From Alcanivorax sp. REN37 (GTDB lineage Bacteria; Pseudomonadota; Gammaproteobacteria; Pseudomonadales; Alcanivoracaceae), in NCBI RefSeq assembly GCF_041102775.1, contig NZ_JBGCUO010000001.1, positions 806,001-870,000 on the forward strand: a stretch of 64,000 bases of DNA, written 5' to 3'. The first letter of the stretch is position 1. Each line of letters starts with the position of its first letter. Shown here piece by piece: positions 28,092 through 37,838 of the stretch. The position numbers and the translations under genes were made by a program. A model generated the notes under the pieces. It did no database searches, was not told the origin of the DNA, and saw only the letters and a list, made by a program, of their open reading frames with translations.

Positions 28092-29182
28092 GCGGCCTTG
28101 ACTCCTTTTTGAGCAACGGATTGCGCCGTTTCTTGAGTGGTGAGCGCAGCGCCGTCCGTTTCGGCGGCAGGTACCACGTCATAGCGACCGATGCGAATGC
28201 GGTCGGTAACGTTCTCAAGATCGTGGAAATACTGCTCGACTGCTTGTCTCTGATCGGCGGCGCCGGTCAGACGGTTGAATCCTTGCCGGAAGCGTTCGCC
28301 GTCCGGGAGGGACTGGGTATACCAGCCCAGATGTTTGCGGGCGATCCGCACACCGGCGTCCTCGCCATATAACTGGTGCAGCTCCCCCAGATGCTGGGCC
28401 ACCAGTTGCGCAACGTCCTTCACCTCCGGGGGCAGCGGCAGCACTCCATGTTGGAGATAGTAGGCCGTGTCCCGGAAGATCCAGGGATTACCCTGGGCTG
28501 CGCGGCCGATCATGATACCACCGGCCCTAGTGGTTTCCAGTATCCGTTGTGCTTTTTGTGGTGAATCGATGTCACCGTTTGCAAACACCGGGATCGACAC
28601 CGCTTCCACGATGGCGGCAATGGTGTCGTATTCGGCGTTGCCGTTGAACTTGTCTTCGCGGGTGCGCCCGTGCACCGCCAGCGCTTGAATGCCGAGTGAC
28701 TCCGCCAGTTGCGCGATCACCAGCCCATTGCGCTGGTCAGCACTCCAACCGGTGCGGATCTTCAGCGTCACCGGCACGCTGGCCGGCACTGCGCCCACTA
28801 CCGCTTTGAGGATCTCCGCCACCAGCGCTTCATCGCGCAGCAGGGCGGAACCGGCGGCGCGTTTGCACACCTTCTTGGCCGGGCAGCCCATGTTGATGTC
28901 GATGATCTGGGCACCCAGTGCCACGTTGGCGGCCGCGGCCTCGGCCATCATGGTCGGCTCACCGCCGGCGATCTGCACTGAGATCGGCCCCGGCTCGCCA
29001 GTGTGGTCGAGGCGGGTGCGGCTCTTGCGCGAGTTCCACATGCGCGTGTCCGAGGTCACCATTTCCGACACCACCAGCCCGGCTCCCAGTTCGCGGCACA
29101 GTTGCCGGAACGGGCGATCGGTGACCCCGGCCATGGGCGCCAGGATCAGATTGTTGGGAAAGGTGTACGGGCCAATGCGCAT
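28088..29182 (-). CDS. dusB: tRNA-dihydrouridine synthase B
   Basis: 364-residue FMN-dependent reductase that makes dihydrouridine at tRNA position 17. The N-terminal LAPMAGVTDRPFRQLCRELGAGL, catalytic Cys in NMGCPAKKVCKRAAGSALL (about residue 100) and FMN-binding HGRTREDKFNG, ANGDIDSP and IGRAAQGNPWIF are present. The ATG at 29182 has an excellent GGAGGAG; the longer frame to 29389 reads through a region without coding character. Length is about 40 residues over E. coli DusB, mostly at the C-terminus. Confidence 0.95.
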   Translation of the reverse strand: MRIGPYTFPNNLILAPMAGVTDRPFRQLCRELGAGLVVSEMVTSDTRMWNSRKSRTRLDHTGEPGPISVQIAGGEPTMMAEAAAANVALGAQIIDINMGCPAKKVCKRAAGSALLRDEALVAEILKAVVGAVPASVPVTLKIRTGWSADQRNGLVIAQLAESLGIQALAVHGRTREDKFNGNAEYDTIAAIVEAVSIPVFANGDIDSPQKAQRILETTRAGGIMIGRAAQGNPWIFRDTAYYLQHGVLPLPPEVKDVAQLVAQHLGELHQLYGEDAGVRIARKHLGWYTQSLPDGERFRQGFNRLTGAADQRQAVEQYFHDLENVTDRIRIGRYDVVPAAETDGAALTTQETAQSVAQKGVKAA

Positions 29183-29267
29183 GGCGCTCCTCCGGAACCC
29201 CGACCGGGTGCGGGCGGGGGGCGCACATGATAGTGACCCGGAGCGCGGGGGAAAAGGGGCGCCGGGG

Positions 29268-30308
29268 TCAGTTGTTGGCGGGCAGTAGCCGTAACTGGTA
29301 GCCCTCGACCCCACCGGCTGGGCGTTCCAGCGCCAAACCGATGCGGATCGGCACGTCCGGAGGCATCTGTTGCAGGCCGGCAAGATCACCCTGCAGGTAC
29401 TCGTCCGGCTGGAAGCGGCGCTGCGCCACCGGGGTACCGCCGGCGCCGTGCAGGGTCAATTCCAGCACCGGGAACGGCTGACGATAATCGGCGTGGTTGA
29501 ACAGCAGTGCATCCACCTGCAGCGCGCCGCTGTGGTCCGGATGCGGCCGTACCAGCAGGTTGGTGCTGCGCACCCGGCTCAGGTCCACCCGTTCCGGCAG
29601 CGTGCAGCCGGTCAGGTCGCAGGTGAGTGCATACAGCGGCCGCAGGCTGTCGGTGCGTGCCAGCCGGTCGGCATGGAAATACAGGTATTGGCCGGCCAGT
29701 GCGGCGAGCAGGGCGATGATCAGCAGACTGCCGCCGAACAGCGCGGCCACCGGCAGTTGCGGGCGGCTGAAGTGGGGCGGCGGCGCGACCGGGATCGGTT
29801 CCGGATCGGTCAGCAGTGATAGCTCCAGGGCGTCGGCCGGCGCGGATTGCGCCGGGACCAGCGGCGCCAAGTCGGCGGCCGGCGGCGGTGGCTGCGGGGC
29901 CGGTGCCGAAGTGATCGGTGCCGTGGTGCTGGGTGCCGGATCGTCCAGTTCGCGCAGCAGCGCTTCCGCCCACGACTCGTCCGGCACCTCGTCGTGGCTC
30001 GGCCGGCCCGCACCGGCGAGGGTAGAGAAGTCTTCGCTACGCAGCGGGTCCCGCTGAGGGCCGTCCAGAGAGAGGAAGCTGTCGCTCAGGTCCAACTCCA
30101 AGGCCAACGAACCACGCGGGGCGGCGCTGTCGCTGTCGGACCACACTGCCGGCTCGGTCACCCGGTGGTCGGCGGCCTGGAACACATCCATGCAGCGGCC
30201 GCAGCGCACCGCGCCGTGGGCTTGCTGCAACTGTTCCGGGCCCACCTTGAACTGCGCCTGGCAGTGGGGGCAACGGGTCTTAAATGGGGAGTGTTCGATG
30301 TCGGACAT
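29268..30308 (-). CDS. Zinc-ribbon and DUF3426 membrane protein
   Basis: 346-residue protein with an MJ0042-type zinc finger (CPHCQAQF, then VRCGRCMDVF, residues about 13-45), a long Pro/Ala linker (about 120-175), one membrane helix (LLIIALLAALAGQYLYF, about 195) and a periplasmic DUF3426 domain starting LYALTCDLTGCTLP with two cysteines. Same place as PA4851 between dusB and prmA. Function is unknown; its conserved linkage to prmA is a lead only. The ATG at 30308 has GAAGG upstream; a GTG at 30320 is possible. Confidence 0.82.
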   Translation of the reverse strand: MSDIEHSPFKTRCPHCQAQFKVGPEQLQQAHGAVRCGRCMDVFQAADHRVTEPAVWSDSDSAAPRGSLALELDLSDSFLSLDGPQRDPLRSEDFSTLAGAGRPSHDEVPDESWAEALLRELDDPAPSTTAPITSAPAPQPPPPAADLAPLVPAQSAPADALELSLLTDPEPIPVAPPPHFSRPQLPVAALFGGSLLIIALLAALAGQYLYFHADRLARTDSLRPLYALTCDLTGCTLPERVDLSRVRSTNLLVRPHPDHSGALQVDALLFNHADYRQPFPVLELTLHGAGGTPVAQRRFQPDEYLQGDLAGLQQMPPDVPIRIGLALERPAGGVEGYQLRLLPANN

Positions 30309-30377
30309 AGCAACCTTCACGGCAAGCAGGCTCTGTTGTACTCAAACCGGGCTGTGCCCGGCAAGCTCAGACCGCCT

Positions 30378-31274
30378 TCATGCTGCGGAATTGGGCACCG
30401 GTTTGCAGGTGCCGTCCACGCGAGCCCACTCGCCACGCAGGGTGACCGGGTTCAGCGCCACGCTGTGACGGTATGCTTCGATCACAGAATCCACCTGGTC
30501 CTGCAAGATGCCGGACAGCACGATCGCGCCGCCCGGGCGGCAGTGCAGCAGTAGCAAGGGCGCCAGTTCCACCAGCGGGCCGGCGAGGATGTTGGCCAGT
30601 ACCAGGTCGTAATCCCCCGGCGGCAGTTGCTCCGGCAAGCAGCAGTGCAGCCGGTCGGCGACGCCGTTCAGTTCCGCGTTGGCTTGGGTGGCCAGCAGTG
30701 CTTGTGGGTCGATGTCGGTGGCGATGGCGCGCTCGGCGCCAAGCAGCAGCGCGGCAATGGCGAGCACGCCGGAGCCACAGCCGAAGTCGAGCACCGTCTT
30801 GCCGGCCACGTCGGCGCCGTCGAGCCAATTCAGACACAGCGCGGTGGTTTCGTGGGTGCCGGTGCCGAACGCCAGGCCCGGATCTAGCCGCAGGTTCACC
30901 GCATCCGGCGCCGGTGGCTCAGCCCAGCTCGGCACGATCCACAGCCGTTCGCCGAACGGCATCGGATGGAAGTCATCCATCCACGCCCGTTCCCAGCGCT
31001 GGTCGTCGACGGTTTCGAAGCGGTGGCTGACTGGTGCACGGCCGAGGCGGTCGGTGAGCGCGATCAGCAGCAGGTCTTGGTTGGTGGTCTGTTCAAACAA
31101 TGCGGTGACCACGGTTTCGTTCCACAGCGGCATCGCGCCGGGCGGCGGCTCCAGCAGTGGCTGGTCAGCACCGTCACTGAGGGTGACTGCCACAGCGCCC
31201 AGTTCCAGCAGGATATCTTCCACCTCATCGGCCAGATCGGCGGTGCTCGGCAGATGCAGTTGTAACCAGGGCAT
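30378..31274 (-). CDS. prmA: Ribosomal protein L11 methyltransferase
   Basis: 298-residue SAM methyltransferase that trimethylates L11. The N-terminal substrate-recognition domain begins MPWLQLHLPSTADLADEVED; the Rossmann domain carries DPGLAFGTGTHETT, VLDFGCGSGVLAIAA (about 163), DIDPQAL and the catalytic NILAGPL motif. The ATG at 31274 has AAGGA upstream. It follows accBC after a terminator, so it has its own promoter or runs with the DUF3426 gene. Confidence 0.95.
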   Translation of the reverse strand: MPWLQLHLPSTADLADEVEDILLELGAVAVTLSDGADQPLLEPPPGAMPLWNETVVTALFEQTTNQDLLLIALTDRLGRAPVSHRFETVDDQRWERAWMDDFHPMPFGERLWIVPSWAEPPAPDAVNLRLDPGLAFGTGTHETTALCLNWLDGADVAGKTVLDFGCGSGVLAIAALLLGAERAIATDIDPQALLATQANAELNGVADRLHCCLPEQLPPGDYDLVLANILAGPLVELAPLLLLHCRPGGAIVLSGILQDQVDSVIEAYRHSVALNPVTLRGEWARVDGTCKPVPNSAA

Positions 31275-31302
31275 GGCAAGTCCTTGTGGCAAACGTAGAG
31301 AC

Positions 31303-31334
31303 AAAAACGGCCCGCTGCGGGGCAGCGGGCCGTT
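31303..31334 (-). terminator. Rho-independent terminator of accBC
   Basis: Read leftward: stem ACGGCCCGCTGC with its complement around a CCCC-type loop, followed by TTTTTG. One of the strongest terminators in the window. Confidence 0.9.
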
Positions 31335-31356
31335 CAGCGCAACGGTGCATGATAGC

Positions 31357-32703
31357 TCAGCTTTGGCCGAGCTTCGATTCCAGGTAATGGATATCGACAC
31401 CGCCTTCAGCGAAATTCTTGTCGCGGAAGATGCGGTCACGGTGCAGCGGTATATTGGTCTTGATGCCATCGACGACGATCTCTTCCAGCGCGTTGCGCAT
31501 GCGGCGGAAGGCGATGTCGCGGGTCGGACCCCAAGTGATGATCTTGCCGATCAGCGAATCGTAGAACGGCGGCACCGAGTAGCCGGAATACAGGTGAGAG
31601 TCCACCCGCACGCCGTTGCCACCGGGGGCGTGGAAGTAGCTGACCTTGCCGGGACTCGGAGTGAACTTCTCCGGGTCCTCGGCGTTGATGCGCACTTCCA
31701 ACGCGTGGCCGTTGATCACCACGTCCTGTTGGCGGATCGACAGCGGCTGGCCGGAGGCAATCAGCAGCTGTTCCTTGACGATGTCGATGCCGGTGATCAT
31801 CTCGGTCACCGGATGCTCCACCTGCACGCGGGTGTTCATCTCGATGAAGTAGAACGCGCCGTTCTCGTACAGGAACTCGAAGGTACCGGCGCCGCGGTAA
31901 CCGATCTCGATGCAGGCATCGACACAGCGCTGCGCCACTTCATCCTTCAGATGCTGCGGGATGTGCGGTGCCGGCGCTTCTTCCACCACTTTCTGGTGAC
32001 GGCGCTGCAGCGAGCAGTCACGGTCGCCGAGGTGGATGGCGTTGCCTTGGCCGTCAGCCAGCACCTGAATTTCCACGTGGCGCGGTTGGGTCAGGTACTT
32101 CTCCATGTACACGGTGTCGTCGCCGAAGGCGTTGCGCGCCTCGGTGCGGGTCAGTGCAATGGCGCCGCGCAGTTGCTCAGCAGATTCCACCACCCGCATA
32201 CCACGGCCACCGCCGCCGGCCGCCGCTTTAATCAGCACCGGGTAGCCGATTTCTGCCGCCAGCCGCTCGGTGTTTTCACCGTCTTCGGTGACCGGGCCGT
32301 TGGAGCCGGGCACGGTGGGCACGCCGGCGTTTTTCATCGCCTCGATGGCGGACACCTTGTTGCCCATCAGGCGGATGGTGTCGGCTTTGGGGCCGACAAA
32401 CTTGAACCCAGAGCGCTCCACGCACTCGGCGAAATCAGCGTTCTCGGCAAGGAAACCGTAGCCCGGGTGGATGGCATCGGCGTCGGTCACTTCCGCGGCG
32501 CTGATGATCGCCGGAATGTTCAGGTATGACTCGGTGGACGGCGCTGGGCCAATGCACACGGCTTCATCGGCCAGGCGCACGTGCATCAGGTCGCGGTCGG
32601 CTTTGGAGTACACTGCCACTGTGCGAATGCCCATTTCGCGGCAGGCGCGCAGCACCCGCAGGGCGATCTCGCCACGGTTGGCAATTACGACTTTTTCCAG
32701 CAT
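31357..32703 (-). CDS. accC: Biotin carboxylase subunit of acetyl-CoA carboxylase
   Basis: 448-residue ATP-grasp enzyme that carboxylates the biotin on AccB. Landmarks: [36 protein letters not shown] (ATP lid, about 163), [17 protein letters not shown], and [18 protein letters not shown]. The ATG at 32703 has AGGAG; upstream codons overlap accB and are not needed. It is downstream of accB with only 13 bases between. Confidence 0.97.
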   Translation of the reverse strand: MLEKVVIANRGEIALRVLRACREMGIRTVAVYSKADRDLMHVRLADEAVCIGPAPSTESYLNIPAIISAAEVTDADAIHPGYGFLAENADFAECVERSGFKFVGPKADTIRLMGNKVSAIEAMKNAGVPTVPGSNGPVTEDGENTERLAAEIGYPVLIKAAAGGGGRGMRVVESAEQLRGAIALTRTEARNAFGDDTVYMEKYLTQPRHVEIQVLADGQGNAIHLGDRDCSLQRRHQKVVEEAPAPHIPQHLKDEVAQRCVDACIEIGYRGAGTFEFLYENGAFYFIEMNTRVQVEHPVTEMITGIDIVKEQLLIASGQPLSIRQQDVVINGHALEVRINAEDPEKFTPSPGKVSYFHAPGGNGVRVDSHLYSGYSVPPFYDSLIGKIITWGPTRDIAFRRMRNALEEIVVDGIKTNIPLHRDRIFRDKNFAEGGVDIHYLESKLGQS

Positions 32704-32716
32704 GGCCGGCTCCTGA

Positions 32717-33190
32717 TCAGACAATGGTGAACATCGGCTGGTCGTATTCCACCGGCTCGCCGTTTTCTACAAGGATGGCTTCGATGGTGCCGGACTTGTC
32801 GGCTTCGATCTGGTTCATCATCTTCATCGCTTCGACGATGCACAGCACGTCACCGGCTTTCACCTGCTGGCCCACTTCGGCGAAGTTGGCCGCGTCCGGT
32901 GCCGGGGCGCGGTAGAAGGTGCCGACCATCGGTGAGCGCATCACGTGGCCGTTGAATTGCGGCTCGGACGGTGCAGCAGCCGGGGCCGGTGCAGCTGGGG
33001 CCGCCGCGGCCGGGGCCGGCGCCGGGGCAGGAGCCATCGCGGGAGCGTAGGCGGCCGGCATCATCACGGTGTTGCCACGTTGGCTGTGGCGGCTGATGCG
33101 GACGGACTCCTCGCCCTCGTGGATTTCCAGCTCGTCAATGCCGGATTCCTCCAGCAGTTCGATCAGTTTCTTGATCTTGCGAATATCCAT
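32717..33190 (-). CDS. accB: Biotin carboxyl carrier protein of acetyl-CoA carboxylase
   Basis: 157-residue carrier: N-terminal [20 protein letters not shown], a flexible Ala/Pro linker (about 50-77), then the biotinyl domain with K123 in EAMKM as the biotin attachment site. The linker has long APA repeats, giving a low-complexity stretch. Operon aroQ-accB-accC as in P. aeruginosa PA4846-PA4848. Confidence 0.97.
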   Translation of the reverse strand: MDIRKIKKLIELLEESGIDELEIHEGEESVRISRHSQRGNTVMMPAAYAPAMAPAPAPAPAAAAPAAPAPAAAPSEPQFNGHVMRSPMVGTFYRAPAPDAANFAEVGQQVKAGDVLCIVEAMKMMNQIEADKSGTIEAILVENGEPVEYDQPMFTIV

Positions 33191-33231
33191 GGAACGATCC
33201 TGTGTGGGGTGGTCAGTGAGGCCCGGGCGGG

Positions 33232-33672
33232 TCAGTCGCCCAGGCGGCTGAAGACGGCTTCGAGCGCCAGGTAATAGCCTTGGGCGCCAAGGCCCAAGAT
33301 CACACCCGACGCGATGTCGGAAAAATAGGAGTGGTGCCGGAACGCTTCCCGTGCGTGCACGTTGGACAGGTGCACTTCGATGAACGGAATAGCGGTGCCG
33401 AGCAGGGCATCACGCAGCGCCACGCTGGTATGGGTGAAGGCTGCGGGATTGATAATGATGAAATCGGTGCCGTCAGCGGCGGCCGCATGAATGCGGTCCA
33501 CCAGCTGGTATTCGGCATTGGATTGCAGGATGTCGAGCCGGTGGCCGGCGGCCGCCGCGCGCTGGCGCAGCTCGGCGTTGATGTCGTCCAGCGTGGTATG
33601 GCCGTAGGTGTCCGGCTCGCGGGTACCGAGCAGATTTAGGTTCGGGCCGTGCAGAACCAGCAGTGACGCCAC
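33232..33672 (-). CDS. aroQ: 3-dehydroquinate dehydratase, type II (GTG start)
   Basis: 146-residue dodecameric enzyme of the shikimate pathway. Catalytic residues R18 and Y23 (GTREPDTYG), N in NPAAFTHTS, and [17 protein letters not shown] are present. The family normally starts M[12 protein letters not shown]; GTG 33672 gives exactly this, with GGAGG 6-10 bases upstream, so I prefer it to ATG 33699. It is the first gene of aroQ-accB-accC. Confidence 0.93.
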   Translation of the reverse strand: MASLLVLHGPNLNLLGTREPDTYGHTTLDDINAELRQRAAAAGHRLDILQSNAEYQLVDRIHAAAADGTDFIIINPAAFTHTSVALRDALLGTAIPFIEVHLSNVHAREAFRHHSYFSDIASGVILGLGAQGYYLALEAVFSRLGD

Positions 33673-33730
33673 CAGGACCTCCAACACGTGCGCAGGCATG
33701 AACTGCGCTGAAAATGTGCCGATTTGGATA

Positions 33731-33757
33731 CAAATTGCCCCGGAAGTCCGGGGCAAT
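33731..33757 (-). terminator. Candidate dsbD terminator upstream of aroQ
   Basis: Ten-base perfect stem ATTGCCCCGG / CCGGGGCAAT with a 4-base loop; read leftward it ends with TTTGT, a short T-tract. It is about 96 bases past the dsbD stop. Confidence 0.5.
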
Positions 33758-33852
33758 ATTCAACCAGCAATACTAGGGGCAAAGCCGGGGCAGGAAAAGT
33801 GTTTTACAAGATTCCTTACAACTGGAACCGCACGGTCACGGGGTTTTAGCCC

Positions 33853-35721
33853 TCAGATCGCCGGAATTACCCGCTGATTTAGATGCTCCAGGAACCGGCC
33901 GGCATTCATTTCTCCAAGCACCCGGCTGTCTGCCACCTCGTTGCCGGCGGCATCGAAGAACAGGAAGCTCGGCAGGCCGAAGATGTTGTGCTGCGCCATG
34001 ATCGCCTGGTTGTCAGCATTGACCTCGGTGATATCGGCGCGCACCAGCAGCATATCGTGCTCGGCGAAGCGGTCCAGCACGCTGGCGTCGGCGAGGGTGG
34101 TGGCTTCCATGATCTTGCACGCCACACACCACTCGGCGAAGAAGTCGACCATCACCGGCCGGCCCTCGGTGCGGGCGTCGGCCAGCAGCTCATTGAGCGC
34201 GGCTTGCCCTTTGACGTCGACAAAGGCGCCGGAACCGGGCTGGCTAGCCGGTCCGGCGGCAGCCGGCATCGACACCATGGTCGGTGCCGTAAACGGAGCC
34301 AACGGCTGTAGCGGGTCGCGACTACCAGCCGCGGCGCCCACCAGCAACAGCGCGCCGTAGAGCGCCAGCACCAAGGCCACGCCACGTTTTAAACGGCCAG
34401 CGTCGGCCGCGAAAGCACCCAGTGCGACGCCGTAAATCAGCAGCAGAATGCCGTACAGCGCCAGCGCCAGCGGGGCCGGCACAATGCGTGACAGCAACCA
34501 CGCCGCCACCGCCAACATCACCACCCCGAAGAACACCTTGATGTCGTCCATCCAGCCGCCGGCACGCGGCAACAGATGGCTGCCGCCGGTGCCAAAGATA
34601 ATCAGCGGCACGCCCATGCCGAGCGCCAGCGTGAACAGCGTCAGGGCGCCGGTTACCGCATCGCCGCTGCTGGCCACATACATCAGTGCGCCGGCCAGAA
34701 TCGGCGTCACACAGGGCGACACGATCAAGCCGGAGATAGCGCCAATCAGTGCCGCGCCGCCCAGTGAGCCGCCGCGTTGGCGGTCGCCGGCGGCACTGAG
34801 GCGGTCGCGCAGCGCGGCCGGCAGTTGCAGCGTGAACACCCCAAACATACCCAGCGATAGCACCGCAAAGATCAGCGCCGCGACAATGATGGCCGCTGGC
34901 TGCTGCAGCATGAATTGCAGGTTGAGACCGGCGCCGAACAGCGCCACCAGCAAGCCGGCGAGGGTGTAAGGCAGCGCCATGCCCAGCACATAGGCGGTGC
35001 TAAGGAAAAAGCCACGTCGGGCGGTGGGCTGATCTTGGCCCGCGATGATGCCGGACAAGATTGGAATCATTGGGAACACACAGGGCGTCAGTGCCAGCAG
35101 CAGGCCGCCGACGAAGAACAGCAGCAGCACCTGCGCCAAGTTCTGCTCACCGAGCCAGCGCGAGAACACGTTGGCGTCCTGCGAGCGCAGCGTATCGAAG
35201 AAGCCGCTGCTGTCAGTGCCGGCGCTAGCGCTGTGGGCCGCCGGTTCGCTGCCGACGCTGTCGGCACCGCCGAAGTCCAGCTCCAGCTGGCTTTCCTGAG
35301 GCGGGTAACACAGCACATTGTCGAGGCAGCCTTGGTACTCGGCGGTCAGCACGGTACGGCCGCTGATGCCGTCCGGCAGTGGCAGCGCCAATGTCAGCTG
35401 GTCGAAGTAGACCTCCACCTCGCCGAAGATTTCGTCGTCCTTAATAGTGCCGTCGGGCAGCGACAGCGGGTCGAAGCGGTGCAGCTCTCGGCCCTGCTGG
35501 TCGTACAAGGTGAAGCCCAGCGACTGCCGGTACAGATAGACCTGCGGCAGCAGGCTGAAGATCACGTCCACGCGCTGGGCGTCAGGGTTGGCGAAGGCTT
35601 CCACCTGCAGCGCCTGTTCCGGTCTTGGAATTTGCTGGTCGCCGAACAGGTTGGCGTGGGCCGGTGTGGCGGCCAGGCACCAATACAGTAGTGGCAGCAG
35701 AATCGTTCGCAGCAGCCTCAT
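33853..35721 (-). CDS. dsbD: Thiol:disulfide interchange protein DsbD (DipZ)
   Basis: 622-residue inner-membrane reductant carrier that passes electrons from cytoplasmic thioredoxin to periplasmic DsbC/DsbG/CcmG. A signal peptide (to about 23) and the alpha domain with CLDNVLC (Cys pair near 131-137) are followed by eight membrane helices, whose redox cysteines are in LTPCVFPMIP and VSPCVTPILAG, and a C-terminal thioredoxin domain with WCVAC (near 530). All three cysteine pairs are intact. The neighbour aroQ matches PA4845-PA4846. Confidence 0.95.
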   Translation of the reverse strand: MRLLRTILLPLLYWCLAATPAHANLFGDQQIPRPEQALQVEAFANPDAQRVDVIFSLLPQVYLYRQSLGFTLYDQQGRELHRFDPLSLPDGTIKDDEIFGEVEVYFDQLTLALPLPDGISGRTVLTAEYQGCLDNVLCYPPQESQLELDFGGADSVGSEPAAHSASAGTDSSGFFDTLRSQDANVFSRWLGEQNLAQVLLLFFVGGLLLALTPCVFPMIPILSGIIAGQDQPTARRGFFLSTAYVLGMALPYTLAGLLVALFGAGLNLQFMLQQPAAIIVAALIFAVLSLGMFGVFTLQLPAALRDRLSAAGDRQRGGSLGGAALIGAISGLIVSPCVTPILAGALMYVASSGDAVTGALTLFTLALGMGVPLIIFGTGGSHLLPRAGGWMDDIKVFFGVVMLAVAAWLLSRIVPAPLALALYGILLLIYGVALGAFAADAGRLKRGVALVLALYGALLLVGAAAGSRDPLQPLAPFTAPTMVSMPAAAGPASQPGSGAFVDVKGQAALNELLADARTEGRPVMVDFFAEWCVACKIMEATTLADASVLDRFAEHDMLLVRADITEVNADNQAIMAQHNIFGLPSFLFFDAAGNEVADSRVLGEMNAGRFLEHLNQRVIPAI

Positions 35722-35870
35722 GCGCAGTTCCCCCTTAAGGTGATATCCGTGTCTGACCGGTTGCCCTGCTGGTGCCGCCGGAGTGCTCTACGTTCCCGTG
35801 GGTCTGATATAGTTTCCCGCAGTGCGCGCGTGGGCGCGCACGCTGTTTCGGGACCACGGGGACCTTTCCC

Positions 35871-36884
35871 ATGAACAACAAACGATCCTACTCGGCCGCC
35901 GCTGGCGGTGCGGGCACTTCTGCTGAACGGCCGGTGCGCAGCGCCCGGCGCTGGACTCTCGGACGCACCATTTTGGCGGTGGTGGCGTTGTTGCTGTTGG
36001 TGAATATCGGCCTTGGCTGGTATTGGAGCCAGGAGCCGGACCTGATGCCGGTCCGCACTGAAGGGCGCGAGGTGGCCGGCCAAGTCATTACCGGTTCGCT
36101 CATCGACGTGGCCGACACCCTGCTCACCAAGCCCGGCGGCTACCTGTCCAACGACATCATGCCGCACCGGCTGTGGCTGGATAACATGCCAGCTTGGGAG
36201 CTCGGCGTGCTGGTGCAGGTGCGTGACCTGACCCGGGTGATGCGTCGTGACATGAGTCGCTCGCAAAGCCAGAGCCGGGAAGATCCGGACTTGGCGGTGG
36301 CGGAGCCGCAGTTCAACTTTGACCACAAGAGCTGGGCGGTTCCTGCCACCGAAAGCGAATACCGGCGCGGCATCAATGCGCTGGAGCGTTATCAGGCGCG
36401 GCTGGCGGCGCCGGCCGGTGAGAACGCCCGTTTCTACGCCCGCGCCGACAACCTCAACTACTGGCTCGGCGAAGTGCAAAACCGGCTTGGCAGTTTGTCG
36501 CTGCGGCTGTCCGCTAGCGTTGGGCGTGCCCAGCTGGACTTGGATGACGGCAGTGATGATCGTGTTGGCCAAGTGGAAAAGACCCCCTGGAGCAAGATCG
36601 ACGATGTGTTCTATGAAGCACGCGGCGCCAGTTGGGCCTTGGTGCACTTCTTCAAAGCCGCAGAAATCGAATTCCACGATGTGCTGCAAAAGAAGAATGC
36701 ACTGGTCAGCTTGCGCCAGGTGATTCGCGAGTTGGAAGCCACTCAAGCTACGGTATGGAGCCCGATGATCCTCAATGGTTCCGGATTCGGGATGTTAGCA
36801 AACCACTCTTTGGTGATGGCCAACTATATCTCCCGCGCCAACGCCCAAATCATCGATTTGCGGGTATTGCTCACTCAGGGTTAA
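35871..36884 (+). CDS. DUF2333 family membrane-anchored protein
   Basis: 337-residue protein with one N-terminal membrane helix (ILAVVALLLLVNIGLGWYW, about 34-52) and a large periplasmic helical domain rich in Arg/Asp pairs (RVMRRDMSRSQSQ, LERYQARLAAP, FKAAEIEFHDVL). It matches the uncharacterised DUF2333 family of pseudomonads and relatives, found near dsbD there as well. The conserved segment PGGYLSNDIMPHRLWLDNMP is a good family marker. Divergent from dsbD; followed by a terminator. Confidence 0.82.
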   Translation: MNNKRSYSAAAGGAGTSAERPVRSARRWTLGRTILAVVALLLLVNIGLGWYWSQEPDLMPVRTEGREVAGQVITGSLIDVADTLLTKPGGYLSNDIMPHRLWLDNMPAWELGVLVQVRDLTRVMRRDMSRSQSQSREDPDLAVAEPQFNFDHKSWAVPATESEYRRGINALERYQARLAAPAGENARFYARADNLNYWLGEVQNRLGSLSLRLSASVGRAQLDLDDGSDDRVGQVEKTPWSKIDDVFYEARGASWALVHFFKAAEIEFHDVLQKKNALVSLRQVIRELEATQATVWSPMILNGSGFGMLANHSLVMANYISRANAQIIDLRVLLTQG

Positions 36885-36937
36885 TGCCGCCTTCATGCTG
36901 GCTTCATCTGCCGGACTGGCATCTGGTTCGGACCTCA

Positions 36938-36964
36938 CGCCCGCTGCATTGCAGCGGGCGTTTT
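36938..36964 (+). terminator. Terminator after the DUF2333 gene
   Basis: Ten-base perfect stem CGCCCGCTGC / GCAGCGGGCG with a 3-base ATT loop, followed by TTTT on the plus strand. Confidence 0.85.
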
Positions 36965-37052
36965 GGTTGCGGCGCAGGCGACCGCGCGGGCAGTGCTCGG
37001 CAAGCAGGAGCTGGGGTGCAGAATGTGCCGATGGGGCGTGGCGGACAGCCAC

Positions 37053-37080
37053 AAAAAAGCCCTGCATAGCAGGGCTCTTT
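37053..37080 (-). terminator. Rho-independent terminator of ppa
   Basis: Stem AGCCCTGC / GCAGGGCT with a 3-base loop; read leftward it is followed by TTTTTTG. About 17 bases past the ppa stop. Confidence 0.88.
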
Positions 37081-37096
37081 CACAACGCAGCCTAGA

Positions 37097-37636
37097 TCAG
37101 CCGTTGTTGGCGATCGCGTAGGCGTCGATGGACTGCAGAATCGCTTTGCGTGCGGCCTCAGCGTTGTCCCAGCCGTCCACTTTCACCCATTTGCCGGGCT
37201 CGAGGTCTTTGTAGTTCTCGAAGAAGTGGCTGATTTGTTGGATCAGCAGCGGCGGCAGGTCGGTGTACTCCTGCACGTCCTTGTAGATGGTGGTCAGCTT
37301 GTCGTGTGGTACCGCGATCAGCTTGGTGTCTTCGCCGGCTTCGTCGCTCATGTTGAGCACGCCCACTGGGCGGCAGCGGATGACGCTGCCCGGCACCACC
37401 GGGTACGGGGTCACCACCAGCACGTCGAGCGGATCGCCGTCGTCGGACAGGGTGTTGGGGATGTAGCCGTAGTTCGCCGGGTAGAACATGGGCGTGGCAA
37501 GGAAGCGATCAACGAAGATGGCGTTGCTGTCTTTATCCACTTCGTACTTGATCGGGTTGCTGTTGGCGGGAATCTCGATAACGACGTTGATATCGTTCGG
37601 GACATCTTTGCCGACCGGCACTTTTGCGTAATCCAT
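37097..37636 (-). CDS. ppa: Inorganic pyrophosphatase, family I
   Basis: 179-residue soluble enzyme hydrolysing PPi. The Mg-binding [10 protein letters not shown] (residues about 66-75), the N-terminal [20 protein letters not shown] and [20 protein letters not shown], and [19 protein letters not shown] are complete. It coexists with a PPi-dependent phosphofructokinase 1.8 kb away that uses the same substrate. Divergent from the helicase gene. Confidence 0.96.
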   Translation of the reverse strand: MDYAKVPVGKDVPNDINVVIEIPANSNPIKYEVDKDSNAIFVDRFLATPMFYPANYGYIPNTLSDDGDPLDVLVVTPYPVVPGSVIRCRPVGVLNMSDEAGEDTKLIAVPHDKLTTIYKDVQEYTDLPPLLIQQISHFFENYKDLEPGKWVKVDGWDNAEAARKAILQSIDAYAIANNG

Positions 37637-37838
37637 GGTGTCCTTCAGTGGTGGCTGGGGCGAATGGCGGCGGATTATACCAATCCGGGCCGCTTCTGTA
37701 CCACTGGCCGCCGTCGACTGTGTAACGGGATGATAAATGACCAGTTTGATGACGGCGCTAATCGGCCGCCGTGGCGCGTGTCGTGGTCGGGCAAACTCAG
37801 TACACTGCGCGCATTGCTGATTGGTCCGAGGACTCTCT

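Noticed and set aside
30679-32529. 616-codon plus-strand ORF over prmA and accC
   Set aside because: Antisense to two conserved genes; first third is Ser/Arg/Ala low-complexity typical of shadow frames.
33000-33060. Tandem repeat-like GCC/GGC-rich stretch
   Set aside because: It is the Ala/Pro linker of AccB, not an independent repeat element.
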